NCBI RefSeq assembly: GCF_964340395.1
Contig: NC_135571.1
Coordinates: 4,850,453 to 4,914,452, forward strand
DNA: 64,000 nt
Reading direction: 5' to 3'
Source: Glandiceps talaboti
Taxonomy: Eukaryota; Hemichordata; Enteropneusta; Spengelidae
Both the position numbers and the translations under genes were made by a program. Below are positions 17,788 through 30,396 of the stretch, in pieces. Position 1 is the first letter of the stretch; each line of letters opens with the position of its first letter. The notes beneath the pieces are model-generated. The model was not told the DNA's origin, did no database searches, and saw nothing but the letters and a program-made list of their open reading frames with translations.

Positions 17788-20700
17788 TGTCTTTGTTTCA
17801 TTCTGTTTTTGCTTCCTTATCAAAGTGTCATTTGAACAGTTGAATCATATTACATTTATTATGTCCTGTGCAAATGAATAGATGCTTGTCTAATTTTGCT
17901 TGTCAATGTTTAGTTTGAGATTTTAAATCTGTACCCTTCTGGTTTTCTTTCTAGATATGGTAAATGTTGCACTTGGAAAGCCTTGCAGTGGCCTTGGCCC
18001 ACAAGTGACCACATTTAGACACTTAACTGATGGCGACAAAAATACATGTGCTTTCACCAACCCAAAGCGAAAAGATCCTTGGCTTAGAGTCGATCTTGGC
18101 AGGCCATACAGAATTCAAAGAATCGTCATGGGCTTTAATAGAAATGCTGGACGTACGTAAACCCTTAAATTGATAAAAGTGACTATTTCTTAACTTTTTT
18201 TACCTATAATTAACAATTTTAGAGTACTTTTAAATAGTTTTTTTTAGTAAAATCGGTTATTTTTCATCTTTGTTTAGAGTACTTTTAAATAAGTTTTGAA
18301 ATAAAAGTGAAATCTCGTGTGAGTGTTACATCTCGCGTGATTGCGAAAATGATGTTTGCGAAAAAGACCAAGTGGACGAGAGTAAGCAATTGCTAGGCTG
18401 ATACTGAATGTTCATGAATAATGCATAAATGGTTGAACAATAGAATTACGAGTATTACCAGTGAAAACTTACCCCTAGCAAACCATTCTACTGCTACATG
18501 GTACCTACAACCCCCAGAGACGAACTACATGGTTTAGACACTTGAATAAGATCTTGGCAATAGTCAGTAGATGTAAATTCATCAATAAGAATCACGCTGA
18601 TCGGTTGGAAAACAATAGGGAAAACCATCTAAAGTCTGCATTTTGTTGGTGATTAAGGTTTACTAAAAATGTATTTTGTTTATGTGTTTGTCTTTAACCA
18701 GGTGGGTTCCAAGAAGCTTTAGTGCGTGTTGGTAACAGCGCCACCATTACTTCCAATACTCCATGTTTTACAATGCCACAGGATGTTCCAACCCCAATGA
18801 CTGTAGATAAAGAATGCAAGAGATATGCCCGTTACATCATCATCCAGAAGATGGGAGATGGCTTGGCAGAAGCAGTCTGTGAAATACAAGTTTTGGTGAA
18901 AGGTAAGTTTGATATTGTTTGATATTGTATTTGGCAATACTGTTTTATGCATTGTGACTGTGGTTCAACGTGAAGACTGTGGTTCAACATGAAAGTCAGG
19001 AGATGGCTCTTGTACAATTTAGTGCACCCTCTTCAGATAACCAGCCGCGACAGAAACAACAAATATATTTCAGATTAAAAGATTGTTATGTTGTGACGTC
19101 TTTGTTTCATAATCTTGTACATTACTGATGTTTAATATTGTTTTACTGTTTAGAGGATGAAGTAGACCCAACTCTTCCACCGACCGAAGCCCCGCCAACA
19201 ACTGAGGCACCAACAACTGAGGCACCAACAACTGAAGCGCCAACAACTGAAGCTCCACCCCCTCCAACGACAGCACCACCACCACCACCACCACCACCAC
19301 CACCACCACCACCACCAAAAACTGAGGCACCAACAACTGAAGCTCCACCACCACCACCACCACCACCACCACCACCCAAAACTGAGGCTCCAGAAGGTAA
19401 GATCCCAACCTTTAACAATTTCAGAACATAAACATTTCTATACAAATTACAATGAATGTACATTGGCACCAGTCTCTTTGGAGATTGATTTTAGTATCAT
19501 AAACTTCAAATGTTTTGAGTTTATTTTTCAGTTTCAGTTTTGTAAAGAAAATGTCGTCAACTTGTTTTCCAGTCACTAATAATCCCCAACGTGTTATACA
19601 CATTCGATGTCTTGCAGTCACTTACTCAGGTTATAATTTCACACAAAAGGAAACACAGTGCTTTTAAGGTGAATTATTCTATTCAAATAATGAACGAAAT
19701 CACAAAATATTTGAACAGGTTTACAATGGATGGTACCATTACATTTATTTATACATGTTTCGTCAGAACGTACCATTTTTCGGGGTGGACGAACATGGTC
19801 ACTGAACTCGAAGATGAACTCAAATGTAAATGTGCTACTATTACCAAATATAAAGTTTAATCATTTGATTTCTCATCATTTTTATTCCAGGCACCACAAT
19901 ACCAACCACAAAAGGTAACTATCTTGTCCGTCTAATTATTTATGTCAACTGATTTCATGTTTTAGAGATTTGTGAAACCTTTGTGGAATTATTGTGCATG
20001 TAAATAAGCATGATCGTCTTTGAGTTTTTGATTATTATTTAGTTTCCGGAAATGACGTCAGATGACGACGGAAATGACGTCGGATGTAAATGATTAAATG
20101 CGCCGATGGTGTTAAACGTAAAGTATATAGGCGTCACCACCGACAAATTTTGACATTTAAAAGGAAAAATTTTAATAAATACAACCGGGCGACATAATTT
20201 ATTACATTTTTCTCTGGTAAGGATAACAATTTAGTTTATTTAAAGTTTGAAACGATTTCTCTCCAATTAAAACTCAACACTCTGCGTTTTCCTTATAGCA
20301 TGTGCCTATCCCGAGGGTTTGAATAACGTTGCATTGCAAAGACCTGCCGAACAGAGTAGTACAAATAAGAAAGGAGGTGGAACTGCAGATAGGGCTGTAG
20401 ATGGAAATAAAAACAGTGACTTGAGAAAGGGAAAATCTTGTACCCTGACAAACAAGGAAAATGAGCCATGGTGGAAGGTAGATCTTGGGCAATCATTCGA
20501 CATCTACAAGATTGTTATCACCAACAGAATGGACTGTTGTTGTAAGTATATAGTCACCATCATCTATTACTTCATCAACTACACTACACTACATTACACT
20601 ACACTGCACTACACCGCACTTCACTTCACCACACCACACTACAGTACAGTACAGTACAGTACACTACACCTCACTGCACTGCACTAGACTTCACCACACT

Positions 20701-23700
20701 ACACTATATTACACTATATTATACTACACTACACTACACTACACTTCACACCACACTACACTACACTACACTGCACTACACTACATTACATTACACCACA
20801 CCACACCACACTACACCACTCTATAGTTAGTTAAACCATAATATATTTGGTCTCCCTTAAACAATGATCGAGGTTATCATAATATATAAACTACATTCAC
20901 TATTATATACGATTATGGCACACTTAGTATCAACAAACTAAGATTAATACAGACATAAACTTAAAGTATACATTTTAACATGCAATCAGCCATATACGTA
21001 ACTTGTCTAAATTACACTGTTTACAAATCACTGCTGCAATAACGCACGCTTAACACATTTCATTTTAGAGCTTACTCCAATAATAGATTTACAAAAACGG
21101 ACTCTGTCATTGTTTCACTAAAATATAGTAGTAAAGTTTTTTATTAATGAAACATCAAAACAAATTCCAATCTTCCCAATTCGTTATATATATTGCCACT
21201 TAAACAAAGACAGTTGGCTATGAAACTTATATTCAGCTGCACTATTTGAATCTGACTCAAATAGACAGACAGACAGACAGACAGACAGGTAGGCAGGCAG
21301 GCAGAAAATGATGAATGATAACACTTCTAAAAGCACATTGGTAATGTAAATTTTACTTTTTTTGTTTAGCATTCCGTGTCAAGAATGCTGAGGTCCGTGT
21401 GGGTAACAACCCAGATTTCTCTAAGAATCCCGTGTGTGGTAACTGGGTCCTTGGCAAGAGATCGAGACTAGAATCAATCACAGTAGCATGTGGGTGTGAC
21501 GAACCAATGAAGGGCCGATACGTTAGTATCCAGTTGAGGGATAAATTCCAGATGTTGCATTTCTGTGAAGTGGAAGTACTGTCAAGTAAGTTGGAAATGT
21601 TTGTGTTTGAGTCAATTAGTTTCAGATTTGATGGGTAATAGATTGTCACATTCTGTGTTTGGTAAGATTGAATGAACAGTTTGTAAAGAAGCTGATGACA
21701 GTTTGTTAATTGATGTATGCCTTGATAACTTTGTCTGTGATAAGTGTTGGCGCTGATACCTGTAAAGTGTATCAACAATGTGTTCTTGGCCAATCATGCA
21801 GGAAATTTGTCTTGTTGAAATATTACTTGGTACCTCCTTTTATAATTTCCAGTTTTTTCCCAATTATTGAAATTAACAAACTTAGGCCAAGAATAAAAAA
21901 TGCTTCTGGTCAGACCAGTTTGTCTAAAATGTTGCGACGACGCGCTTTAAAAAAAATTACCAACAAACCTGTCACTCAGTCTACTATTTATGGCAGTTAC
22001 TGTTCGTTTTATTTAGTACTTTAGAGCAAGTTTGTATGTGGGGCAGATGTCAGTTGTTTGTTCATGATTGGCTCTGCAGTTGTCTCCGCTAAGGCAGAGA
22101 GGGTTATTTTTGTGTTTTCTCACGGATCTGCAGAATGCATGGGCTGGACGAACACAAAAAAAAAGGCCGACGCGGGGGGTATTAAAGTGATGCGTGCGCT
22201 GACTAGAAACAACTTTTTTTTGCCTTATATACTTCTTGTTGAAATTATATGAAGTGCAAAAAGTGCCGTAAGCTTCCAGTCAGATCTAAATGGTAAAGTC
22301 GTTGGTTTAACCAAACACAACCCTAAAGAAATAGCTCGATTAAATTGAATTATTTTGATCGTAACGGTTGTCAGTTTGATAAATGTTATTTTTCACGGAT
22401 CAAATATTCGAAATGTGAAAATTGTATCTGTTACAACTATTTGATCATGAAATTAAAGTATTTTGTTTCTTTTTTTCCTTTCTTTTTTTCATATAGCATC
22501 TTCTGTGGCACCCCCACCCCCTCCACCCCCACCTGAACAATTAGGTAAGTAATATTTTCATTGCATGTTATTATGTAGGATGTCACTTGGGGACATCGCT
22601 AGGCTGATTTCTTTGCCCTAGAATGTAAGATACATATTGTATTTTGAACCCTTGTCCAAACAGTGCTTAAATGATATTACTTTAAGCATGTTGAAGTTCC
22701 TAATTGTGATTGGTTCCCACAATGCTTCGCGCGTCGAGTAAACAGTAAGCCTCTACTAAGACGACTTGTAATGTACTTGTAAATTTTTAATACATTTTTA
22801 ATAAATTTATTGCCAGAAATTAAAGGTTTACAAGATACTCAAAATGTACAAATATGTAATGTAAACTCCATTTAAGAGAAAGTCACGTGTGATGCAAGAT
22901 TGAAGAAAACAAGGTTGTTTTTTTTTTTTGTTGTTGTTGTTTTTTGTTTTGTTTTTTGGGGGGGGGTTCATGAACATCCATAAACATCAGAAATACCTTA
23001 ACTTTGTTCGACCTTAACATACCTGACCCCTTGTGGTACGATGAGTTTTAATTTATACGGACATGTCTAGTGTATAAAAACTGATTATATAAAAAAGACT
23101 TATAGATTAAGGGATAGCCCAGCCTTTCTATGGATATATTCATATAGAAGGATGTGAATAGTCAAACATATGATAAAAATACTACAGGAAAATATTCCAA
23201 ATACTTATCCTACTATGATTGAACATTTTACATTTCAGATGTAACAACAATCCCAACAACAGAAGGTAAGTTAATTTCACAGTATAACATATGAAACACA
23301 TTCAAATAAAATCACATCTACAGACAATAAAACCAATCTGATGGACAGGAGCCATTCATATACCATCTCTATATTCCTGTACAGTGCATTTGTCAACCTA
23401 TTCTTTAGATGTATTTAAAATTTTAATTTGAAATTAATCATGGTCGAATGACGGAGGTGTTTGACAAATTTGGCTGAAATCCCCTCTCTGGTTATTGCTA
23501 TGTACTGCGTGCAAACCAAATAGTAGTATTCAAACAGCAAACACTGGGCATCTTCAATACATAAGGAAAGTCTGTAGTGAAAACAGACTTTGTGTCGGAA
23601 ATATTGGTCAAAATTTCAAAAATCGCATATATGTACACCATTTTCCTTATTTAGCCAGGTAGTTCTTACAAAATAATACTTTGTCTCTGCGAATTGAAGA

Positions 23701-24091
23701 CTTAAAAACCGAATAATATATACATTTGCCCTTTTTACACTAGCTTGCGAATTCCCTAGTTTTATCAAGAAGGTTCCACTCATTGGCAAACCTGTCAAAC
23801 AGAGTTCTACTAACAAGAAGGTCGGGGGAGTTGCTGAACGAGCTATTGATGGCAATTACAATACTGATCTGAGGAAAGGAAAATCTTGCACACAAACTAA
23901 CAAGGAACTCGAACCATGGTGGACAGTGGATTTGGAACAGTCACATGATATCTATAAGCTTGAAATCACCAACAGAATGGATTGCTGTTGTAAGTACTCC
24001 TCTACCGTCATCATAATAGCTACCTCCACCTCCTCCCTCCTGATCCTCCGCCTCCTGCTCATTATCATCATCATCATCATCATCATCATCG

Positions 24092-24131
<40 letters not shown>

Positions 24132-24810
24132 TATCATCCTATCCTAACTCCTCCGCCCTTCCACTTCCTCACTCCTCCTTCCTCTTCCCCTCTTCTTGTG
24201 AGACCCATAAAGCTTTAGCGTGTGTGATTGTCCATCATAGGATAACATGGAATTCTATGAGACATTGTCTCGTTGATAAGTTGTAAATATACCGAATTTT
24301 CTATTTGCTTTAAAAATAAGCTTGATTTTTGTATATTTATTCTGGAATATGTTGTTATTTAGAGAAATGCACGTTTGTCTACTTGTATGAATTTTAAAAC
24401 CAGGACACGGGTACCAAGAAAGGAGGAGCATCCAAAAAATTTCCGAGTGACGTGGATCCGGGTTGATTTGAAATTAACATGTCATGTCTTCCTTTTGCAA
24501 CACAACACCTATCCACTATATGATTCTATAAACTCTCTACGCACCAAGAAGACAAGCTCTCTAATATCTGATTCTCTTTCTGTTTCCAGCTTTCCGTATT
24601 AAGAATGCTGAAATACGTGTCGGTGACAATCCTAACTGGAAAATGAATCCAGTCTGTGGAAACTGGATCCTTGGCAAGAGATCCAGACAGGAGAAGATCA
24701 CAGTTAAGTGTGGATGTGAGGTACCTATGACAGGTCGCTACGTCAGTATCCAGCTTAAGGAGAAAACACAAATGTTACATTTGTGTGAAATTGATGTATT
24801 TGCTGGATAG
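13926..24810 (+). CDS. Lectin gene A: secreted protein, two F5/8-like plus two F-type lectin domains
   Basis: Predicted secreted 721-aa multidomain lectin. Exons: 13926-13983, 15494-15688, 16940-17143, 17665-17706, 17955-18152, 18702-18902, 19154-19396, 19891-19914, 20299-20541, 21370-21585, 22497-22544, 23239-23265, 23744-23989, 24590-24810; every intron is phase 1. Layout: signal peptide 1-19 (MKVAVILVVLAG); two divergent jellyroll domains 20-152 and 167-299 (NVALGKP, PWLRVDLGRPYRI), each split by an intron at the same place; Thr/Pro stretch 300-380 (PTTEA and poly-Pro); TTIPTTK microexon 381-388; F-type lectin domains 389-541 and 567-721 joined by a Pro linker. The F-type domains show EPWWKVDLGQ, ITNRMDCC-SFR (the RxDx4R fucose motif), NPVCGNW, GRYVSIQL and CEVEV. 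The motif His is Leu in the first and Gln in the second. The first two domains lack RxD. Known F-type lectins bind fucosylated glycans; ligand and tissue here are inferred only. AATAAA at 24921-24926. Confidence 0.9.
15797..16697. repeat. 17-bp minisatellite, about 50 copies
   Basis: About 900 bp of a degenerate 17-bp unit, GATAAGGAGTTGGTCAT, with GTGGGT, ATGGGATGG and CGTG variants arranged in higher-order blocks. It lies wholly in the second intron of lectin gene A. Confidence 0.95.
17743..17790. repeat. (GT)n microsatellite
   Basis: GT dinucleotide run in a gene A intron. Confidence 0.95.
20568..20820. repeat. (ACACT)n-type pentanucleotide array
   Basis: Degenerate ACACT/ACAGT/ACATT array in the gene A intron that splits the first F-type lectin domain. 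Confidence 0.9.
21262..21304. repeat. (AGAC)n / (AGGC)n microsatellite
   Basis: Short AGAC repeat grading to AGGC, in the intron just before exon 10 of gene A. Confidence 0.9.
24062..24137. repeat. (ATC)n trinucleotide repeat
   Basis: ATC array in the intron that splits the last F-type domain of gene A. The homologous intron of gene B has an AT array at the same place (43587-43682), so the two introns diverged by different repeat expansions. Confidence 0.95.
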
Positions 24811-24920
24811 ACAAGGAATAGAATAATTCATTTGATTAAAAATATGTCTTCTCTGTATTTCTAATCGAATCATATACTGTTCATTTATTTCTGTATCTTA
24901 CCTATTATTTATTGTCTCTT

Positions 24921-24926
24921 AATAAA
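24921..24926 (+). terminator. Polyadenylation signal AATAAA, lectin gene A
   Basis: AATAAA 111 nt after the stop codon of gene A. Confidence 0.7.
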
Positions 24927-24978
24927 ATGTCTTAGGAAAACTAAATTGGTATTCGATTATGAAGTGGACGTGTGTGTG

Positions 24979-25069
24979 TTGGGGGGGGGGGGGGGGCTGC
25001 ATGCGCAGTATATTTGCAAATGTTTATATGTGCCTGTTCGCTTGTCGCAAGGACATCATACCTCTTTCT

Positions 25070-25164
<95 letters not shown>
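24979..25164. repeat. G run and (GA)n array
   Basis: A run of about 17-18 G near 24980-24996, then a perfect GA array from about 25074 to 25164. Confidence 0.95.
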
Positions 25165-25168
<4 letters not shown>

Positions 25169-25171
25169 CTA

Positions 25172-26130
25172 CAAAAATATGCCAATAATTTATTAAAACT
25201 AAAAGCTACATCAATAATATTTTCAGGACAAGTGCGCTTTGGTATTGCAAATGCATGTATCAAATTATATTGAATTTGAAGTGAGCATTCTTGAGATATA
25301 GCCTAATTACCAAAACATTAATTATGTAAATTTCTCGTTAATATTCTTGGGATGTTTACCGAAACCTAATCAGTTCTTGTCACTACCCTACAAAACACAT
25401 GCAATAAATTTCGTTTGAATTGACACAGTCGTGTTTTAGAAAATGGTGATAAAGTCGCACCATTTAAACGACATTTCCTGACGAGAAACTATTTTTTTTT
25501 TCTTTTTTATGGCCAATCGAAAATATGCCAATAACTTATTAAAACTAAAAGCAACATTAGTAATATTTTCAGGACAGGTGCGCTTCGGTATTGCAAATGT
25601 GTGTCCCAAGTTATAATGAATTTGAAGCGTGCATTCTTGAGATATAGCCTAATTACCGAAAATCATTAATTACGTTAATTGCTCATTAATATTCATGGAA
25701 TTTTTACCAAAACCTAATCAAGTCTTGCCATTACCCTACGGACTATGTCTTCAAAATTTGGTTTGAATTGAGCAAGCCGTTATGGCGAAAACGATGACAC
25801 AGATCCTTTAATGTCCATGACGATTGTGTGTACAATGTACCACAATATGCCAATATCTTATTAAAACTAAAAGCTACATTAGCAATATTTTCAGGACAGG
25901 TGCACCTTGGTATCGCAAATGTGTGTACCAAGTTATAATGAATTTGAAGCGTGCATTCTTTGGATATAGCCTAATTACCAAAAATCATTAATTATGTAAA
26001 TTGCTCAATAATATTCACGGGATTTTTACCAAAATCTAATCAAGTCTTGCCATTACCCTATGGAATAAGTCTTCAAAGTTTCGTTTGAATTGACGTTATG
26101 GCGAAAACGATGACACAGACAGACAGACAC
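25172..26130. repeat. Three tandem copies of a ~330-bp repeat
   Basis: Units start near 25172, 25520 and 25845. Each opens with AATATGCCAATA and contains TTATTAAAACTAAAAGC, TTTTCAGGACA, TTGAGATATAGCCTAATTAC and ACCAAAACCTAATCA. The last two end with TTATGGCGAAAACGATGACACAG. The final copy runs into an ACAG microsatellite, the usual way such microsatellite-linked dispersed repeats end. Confidence 0.85.
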
Positions 26131-26844
26131 ACAGACTTCCACCGATAAATATATCTCTTCCTTACGGCAGAGAAAACACATTCGCACACATACATAGACA
26201 CACACACGGACACTGGACAACATTCAGTATGCTAAGTTTATTTGTATTGGGTCCGTATACAGCTGAAAAATCTACATTTTATTGCTTAGAATGTTCTTAA
26301 AATTCGTAATCTGAAACAATCTGAAAGCAACTAAATTTATCAGACGCTAGCACCTCTAGGAAATTCCCACAACAATCTCAAATCAATAACAAACATTCTC
26401 AATTATATGTAGTTACACCTTCTTAGTGTCCTAGTAAATTCACGTATCCTAAACCAAGGAGAGTGTTGAAATTATCAAGACCACATAGGTGTCCATAGCC
26501 ATTCCTGCAACAACATAAGTACATGTAATGTTTATATAGATTAGTAAATGAAATAGTAATTTTATTTTTCACTTGTTCTTGTGAGGATTGCCCAGACATG
26601 TGAGGTTACAGCTATTACAGAAATAACGTATAATTTGACAAAATATTTCTTGAAGTCTCACTTTATAAAAAAAAACATCAAAATGATTAAAGAAATTATT
26701 TCATTACACCCTGTGTTTGTCAACACTATTGAAAAAGAAAAAGGAAAATAATCATACAAGTACATTTTTCCCCTTTGTGCATCTGAATAACCGATTAGAG
26801 AGGAAGATGAATGTAAATCATAACATACCAAGTTGATTACTGGA
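26131..26844. other. 3' flank of the C-type lectin gene
   Basis: AT-rich sequence read as 3' UTR and flank on the minus strand. Candidate minus-strand AATAAA signals are at 26561-26566 and 26237-26242. No ORF or motif recognised. Confidence 0.4.
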
Positions 26845-28783
26845 TTATTCGCACATTATTTTCTCACAGACATATCTTTGCTTTGTAGAACAACCATGAT
26901 CATTCCACATAACACCGTCTACTGCTGTTATAAGTTGCACACACCAGTTCTTGGATGGGCTTCCATTAGGCTCTGGTCCATTCCATGGGAGGAAACAGGT
27001 TTTTAAAGGTGTATCATCAACCCATTTAAAACCAGTAGATGGCTAGAATAAAAAAATAACACCGTAAATACAGAGAAACACAGCTTGCGTGATTCACGCC
27101 ATGTTTAAAATAGAATATGTACGTAATGTAGCATAGCATAGCATAGCATAACATAACATAACATAACATAACATTGCATAACATAGCATAGCATAGTGTA
27201 GAGTAGTATATAGTATAGTACACTACAGTCTTAAAGGCAGAGTGCGGTAGGGTACAGTGTGGTATTGTATAGTATCGGATAGTATAGTACGGTATAGCAG
27301 TATAATATATAGTATAGTGAAGTATAGTGCAGCGCAGTGTAGTGTAGTGTAGTGTATAGTGTAATGTAGTGTAGTATAGCATGGTATAATATAGTATAGT
27401 GTATTATAGATGTAATACAACATGATATGGCATAGCCTAGTATCATAGTTTATTATAGTATACCATACAGTACAATACAATACAGTATTATGGTATAGCT
27501 TAGTGGAGTAAAGCAGATAGCATTATTCATGATTAATTATGATATATTATTACAAAAATGTAATTTTGTTTTTCTTTTCCGGTATTAAATATATATAAAA
27601 CAGTTAAAGACCAATAGTAATATAGACTAAAAGTGACATGCAAAGACACAAGAAGTACTTTCTAGGTTTTAGCAGATATGATTAAATCAAGATGCATACC
27701 GTGTAGGATAGCCCAAACCACACGTTGCAATTCCAGATTGGGCTACAGCCCTTGACGTCCATCGATTTTACCATTGCTTTGAGAAACGCATGGGTATTTT
27801 CATCTTTATCAGTTGCCAGGTCAGCTCCGAAGCTCTGGCAGGTTTGTCGAGCTACACCCCAACTAACTCTATCCATGCCGATATGAAAACAAGACGTTCC
27901 GTATCTTTGCCAGCCATCAGGACACTGCCAAGTTGCTGTATAAAGGATGTAGATATGTTTGTATTAGTCACTTGAACGCTTTCATCAAATTGCAAAATGT
28001 GCTCACATTGAGAAAGGTTGAGCTATTCATATATTTTCCAGATAACTACGAACTAAATTACACCCTGCTCAAGCAAAGTTATTGTCTTTGAACAGAAAAT
28101 GTGGATTATATACCCCGGTCGTTCTACGTCAAGACAACCAGTGTCACCGGCTTCGTAGTGCTCGAGATACGAGTCAATACCTTCCAAATCGCCATTATTA
28201 TTCTTTGAAAAATCATGGTTGAGGAGATATAATTATATTATTCCCAAATATTTTACTTCATTCAGCCGGAAAATACTCGTGACCTAAGGGTTGTCACTAC
28301 TCGTCTAACGACTCGTAGTAACAAGGTCCTCTTAGGTCACTTGTATTTTCCTTGGCTGAACTAATAAAAATATTGGGAAATTATATCTAATTATCTCATT
28401 AATGTAATGTCAGTATATGACTTTCTCAATAAAATGGGATGAACCACAAACTTGAATTACACCATACTTTATTTTGTTCTCTGTACCTAGTATCTCTCAA
28501 CTGTCTTCATTTTCGCATTGTATTAATTGGTTGTCAATTATTTTACTTTTCTCTACCATATCCTAGTATTTCATTTATAATTGATATCACAGTCCATAGT
28601 TTCTCTTACAAGAAATAACAATGCTTTCGTGTGTATATATATATTGTATAATATGACGCTTGTATACGCATTCAAATGTAAGTATATAATTAACGTACCT
28701 TGTTGAGGTCCGTAGCGAAAGATTCTTGCGTCCACTACAATGGACATACACAGAGTAGAAATAATGACGGCTGTCAACTTCAT
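26845..28783 (-). CDS. Secreted C-type lectin, EPN/WND type, 3 coding exons
   Basis: Predicted 172-aa secreted C-type lectin. Coding exons on the minus strand: 28783-28699 (signal peptide MKLTAVIISTLCMSIVVDA), 27935-27700 and 27042-26845; splice borders fit and the frame is continuous. The single C-type lectin domain begins at CPDGWQRYGTSCF (an extra N-terminal Cys pair, the long form) and holds WGVARQTCQSFGADLAT, WFGLSYT, then EPN and WND. Those are the two calcium-site motifs that in known family members give mannose/GlcNAc/fucose-type binding. It ends at RYVCEKIMCE. A noncoding first exon probably ends at 29517 and joins an acceptor at 28800-28801, 16 nt before the ATG. The gene stands alone between lectin genes A and B on the opposite strand. 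Binding specificity is inferred from the EPN motif; function in defence is a guess. Confidence 0.92.
27122..27490. repeat. (ATAGC/ATAAC/AGTAT)n pentanucleotide array
   Basis: About 370 bp of drifting pentanucleotides in an intron of the C-type lectin gene; the LHYT/YTT-rich frames are artefacts. Confidence 0.9.
28101..28392. mobile_element. Foldback MITE-like element, copy 1
   Basis: It contains an inverted repeat: the left arm reads ATAATTATATTATTCCCAAA, then CAGCCGGAAAATAC and GTGACCTAAG. The right arm returns TTAGGTCAC, GTATTTTCC, GGCTGA and TTGGGAAATTATAT. A related sequence lies at 55618-55870. No transposase is present. Confidence 0.6.
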
Positions 28784-29600
28784 GGTTCTAGATATTTGTC
28801 TGTTAAAAAACAAAAACCATAAATGTATTAACAGTCAACTTCATGAACCATGACTTTCATAAAGACTTCAAAATCACTTGTAATTCGAGTTGTAAAACAT
28901 TTTTCTGTCATTTGACGGGAAATTGCATTTGCTCAGGTTGTGCGCTTCAACGTACAGGTTCGTCAAGTACCACCATTTATACTCGTGATGACCACATCAA
29001 ATGTGAAAATGTCTCTTCTTGATGTCAAAAACTTATGTTTAGGTTTTGGTGAATCATAAGACCATGTTTTCGTAGCATGCACGAAGTTGTTTTTGTCAGC
29101 ACAACACTCTATGGTCCTGGGTTACTTGCCATATGGTTATTTTAGAACAGCGTGAATCTCTCTCCGTCTATGTCGGCACAGTTTCTGACTGCCATTGCTC
29201 TAAGACAATGACGATTTCATTTTAGTACGAATTAAAAATCGTTATTGTGATTTTGACGCAGGCTCTACTCCCCCCCCCCCAAAAAAAAAAAGAAAAAAAG
29301 AAGAAGAAGAAGACAGAATTACGTTTATCGTGCGTCAGTTTGAACATGGCACGATTGCTTAGCGGAACCGAGGAAACGTGTAATGAGGAGCAGAGATAAT
29401 AAGCATATGAATTATACGAATTTGGTAAAGAAAACTACCATTTGCAGTAGAAAACTGGCAGTTTTATTTGTCTTCTAAAGACTCAAAACATGAGCAAATT
29501 GAAAAGTCGTACTTACCAATTCAATGTACTGCACCAGCAACGTTTTCAGGATGCAATGGTTGGTAACTTTGAGTGCTGGGGTGTCTCCGTTATATAATCT
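28784..29600 (-). promoter_or_regulatory. 5' UTR exon, intron and TATA box of the C-type lectin gene
   Basis: Read on the minus strand: TTATATAA at about 29597-29590 is a TATA-like box. A short first exon with donor AATTG|GTAAGT at 29517/29516 follows, then an intron to the acceptor TTAACAG at 28800-28801. The transcription start near 29565 is an estimate from the usual TATA distance. Confidence 0.5.
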
Positions 29601-30189
29601 TTCTATTGCAAGTATCTACATAAATGTTTATTTATATTCTATCCGGTTATACAAGGCGTTGAGAGGAAGAATGTTATTGGTGTTATATTAGACCTTAGAG
29701 TGACGTCATCCTATGAATACTAAATCAAGATACGTTGCACCATAGACCACACCCTACACGAAACGTGTAGGGTCTGCTCTGTGCACATGATTACACAGAC
29801 TGTCACCATTGAATAAAAAATACGTTCACATCTTTCCAAGAGGTCTAGTTTCAATGTTAGAGAATCCCGCTGGAAAATCGTCCTGTTGGCAATTTTGGGG
29901 GATACATAAAAACTAGAAGACTACATTCCTAGGGTGAATTGATGAGTGCTGAATCCAGAAGAAAACATGCCTTGCAAGCGAAATTTTGGGATTTTTGCCT
30001 CTCAAATTTGCATAAATTTGCAAAACAGATATAAAAGAAAGGTCTTTTGAGTAAAAATAATTTGATAAAGTCTTCACAATGCTTTGGGTTACTTTTGACA
30101 TGGTAAGATATATTTTTGGAGGTTTGGAGTAATGTCTGATGGGAAAACAATACAGCGGCCACATTGAGCTCTTTTGACAACTTCTTAGA

Positions 30190-30396
30190 CAAAACATATC
30201 CCCCATGGTTAGATTATATGTTGATGACACTATTATATACATGAACACAAAAATACTACAGATACAAAATTGTTTCAAAAGGATCTGGATTTGCTATCGT
30301 AAATGGGAATCTACTGGAATGGGGTTCCATTCTGACAATTGTGACGTCATCAATATGACAACGAAAAGAATACATACTGTTTATCCATTGATACTT
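30190..30396 (+). pseudogene. LINE reverse-transcriptase fragment (YVDD)
   Basis: A short open frame reads NISPMVRLYVDDTIIYMNTK and continues WESTGMGFHSDNCDVINMTTKR. This is the catalytic palm motif of a non-LTR reverse transcriptase (usually FADD, here YVDD) followed by the conserved W...FH..KC.V....K block. Frames upstream and downstream are broken, so it is a 5'- and 3'-truncated relic located upstream of lectin gene B. Confidence 0.7.

Noticed and set aside
21353-21793. 146-aa antisense ORF over an F-type lectin exon
   Set aside because: A shadow of the coding exon 21370-21585 on the opposite strand. Similar shadows occur at 20274-20503, 37175-37474, 39434-39778, 51399-51674 and 54262-54537.
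29750-29773. Small palindrome CCCTACACGAAACGTGTAGGG considered as a hammerhead or hairpin gene
   Set aside because: It has GAAAC but no CUGANGA box nearby; only a short chance-size hairpin.
29913-30278. 121-aa minus-strand ORF next to the LINE fragment
   Set aside because: No recognisable motif. The plus strand in the overlap carries the reverse-transcriptase fragment instead.
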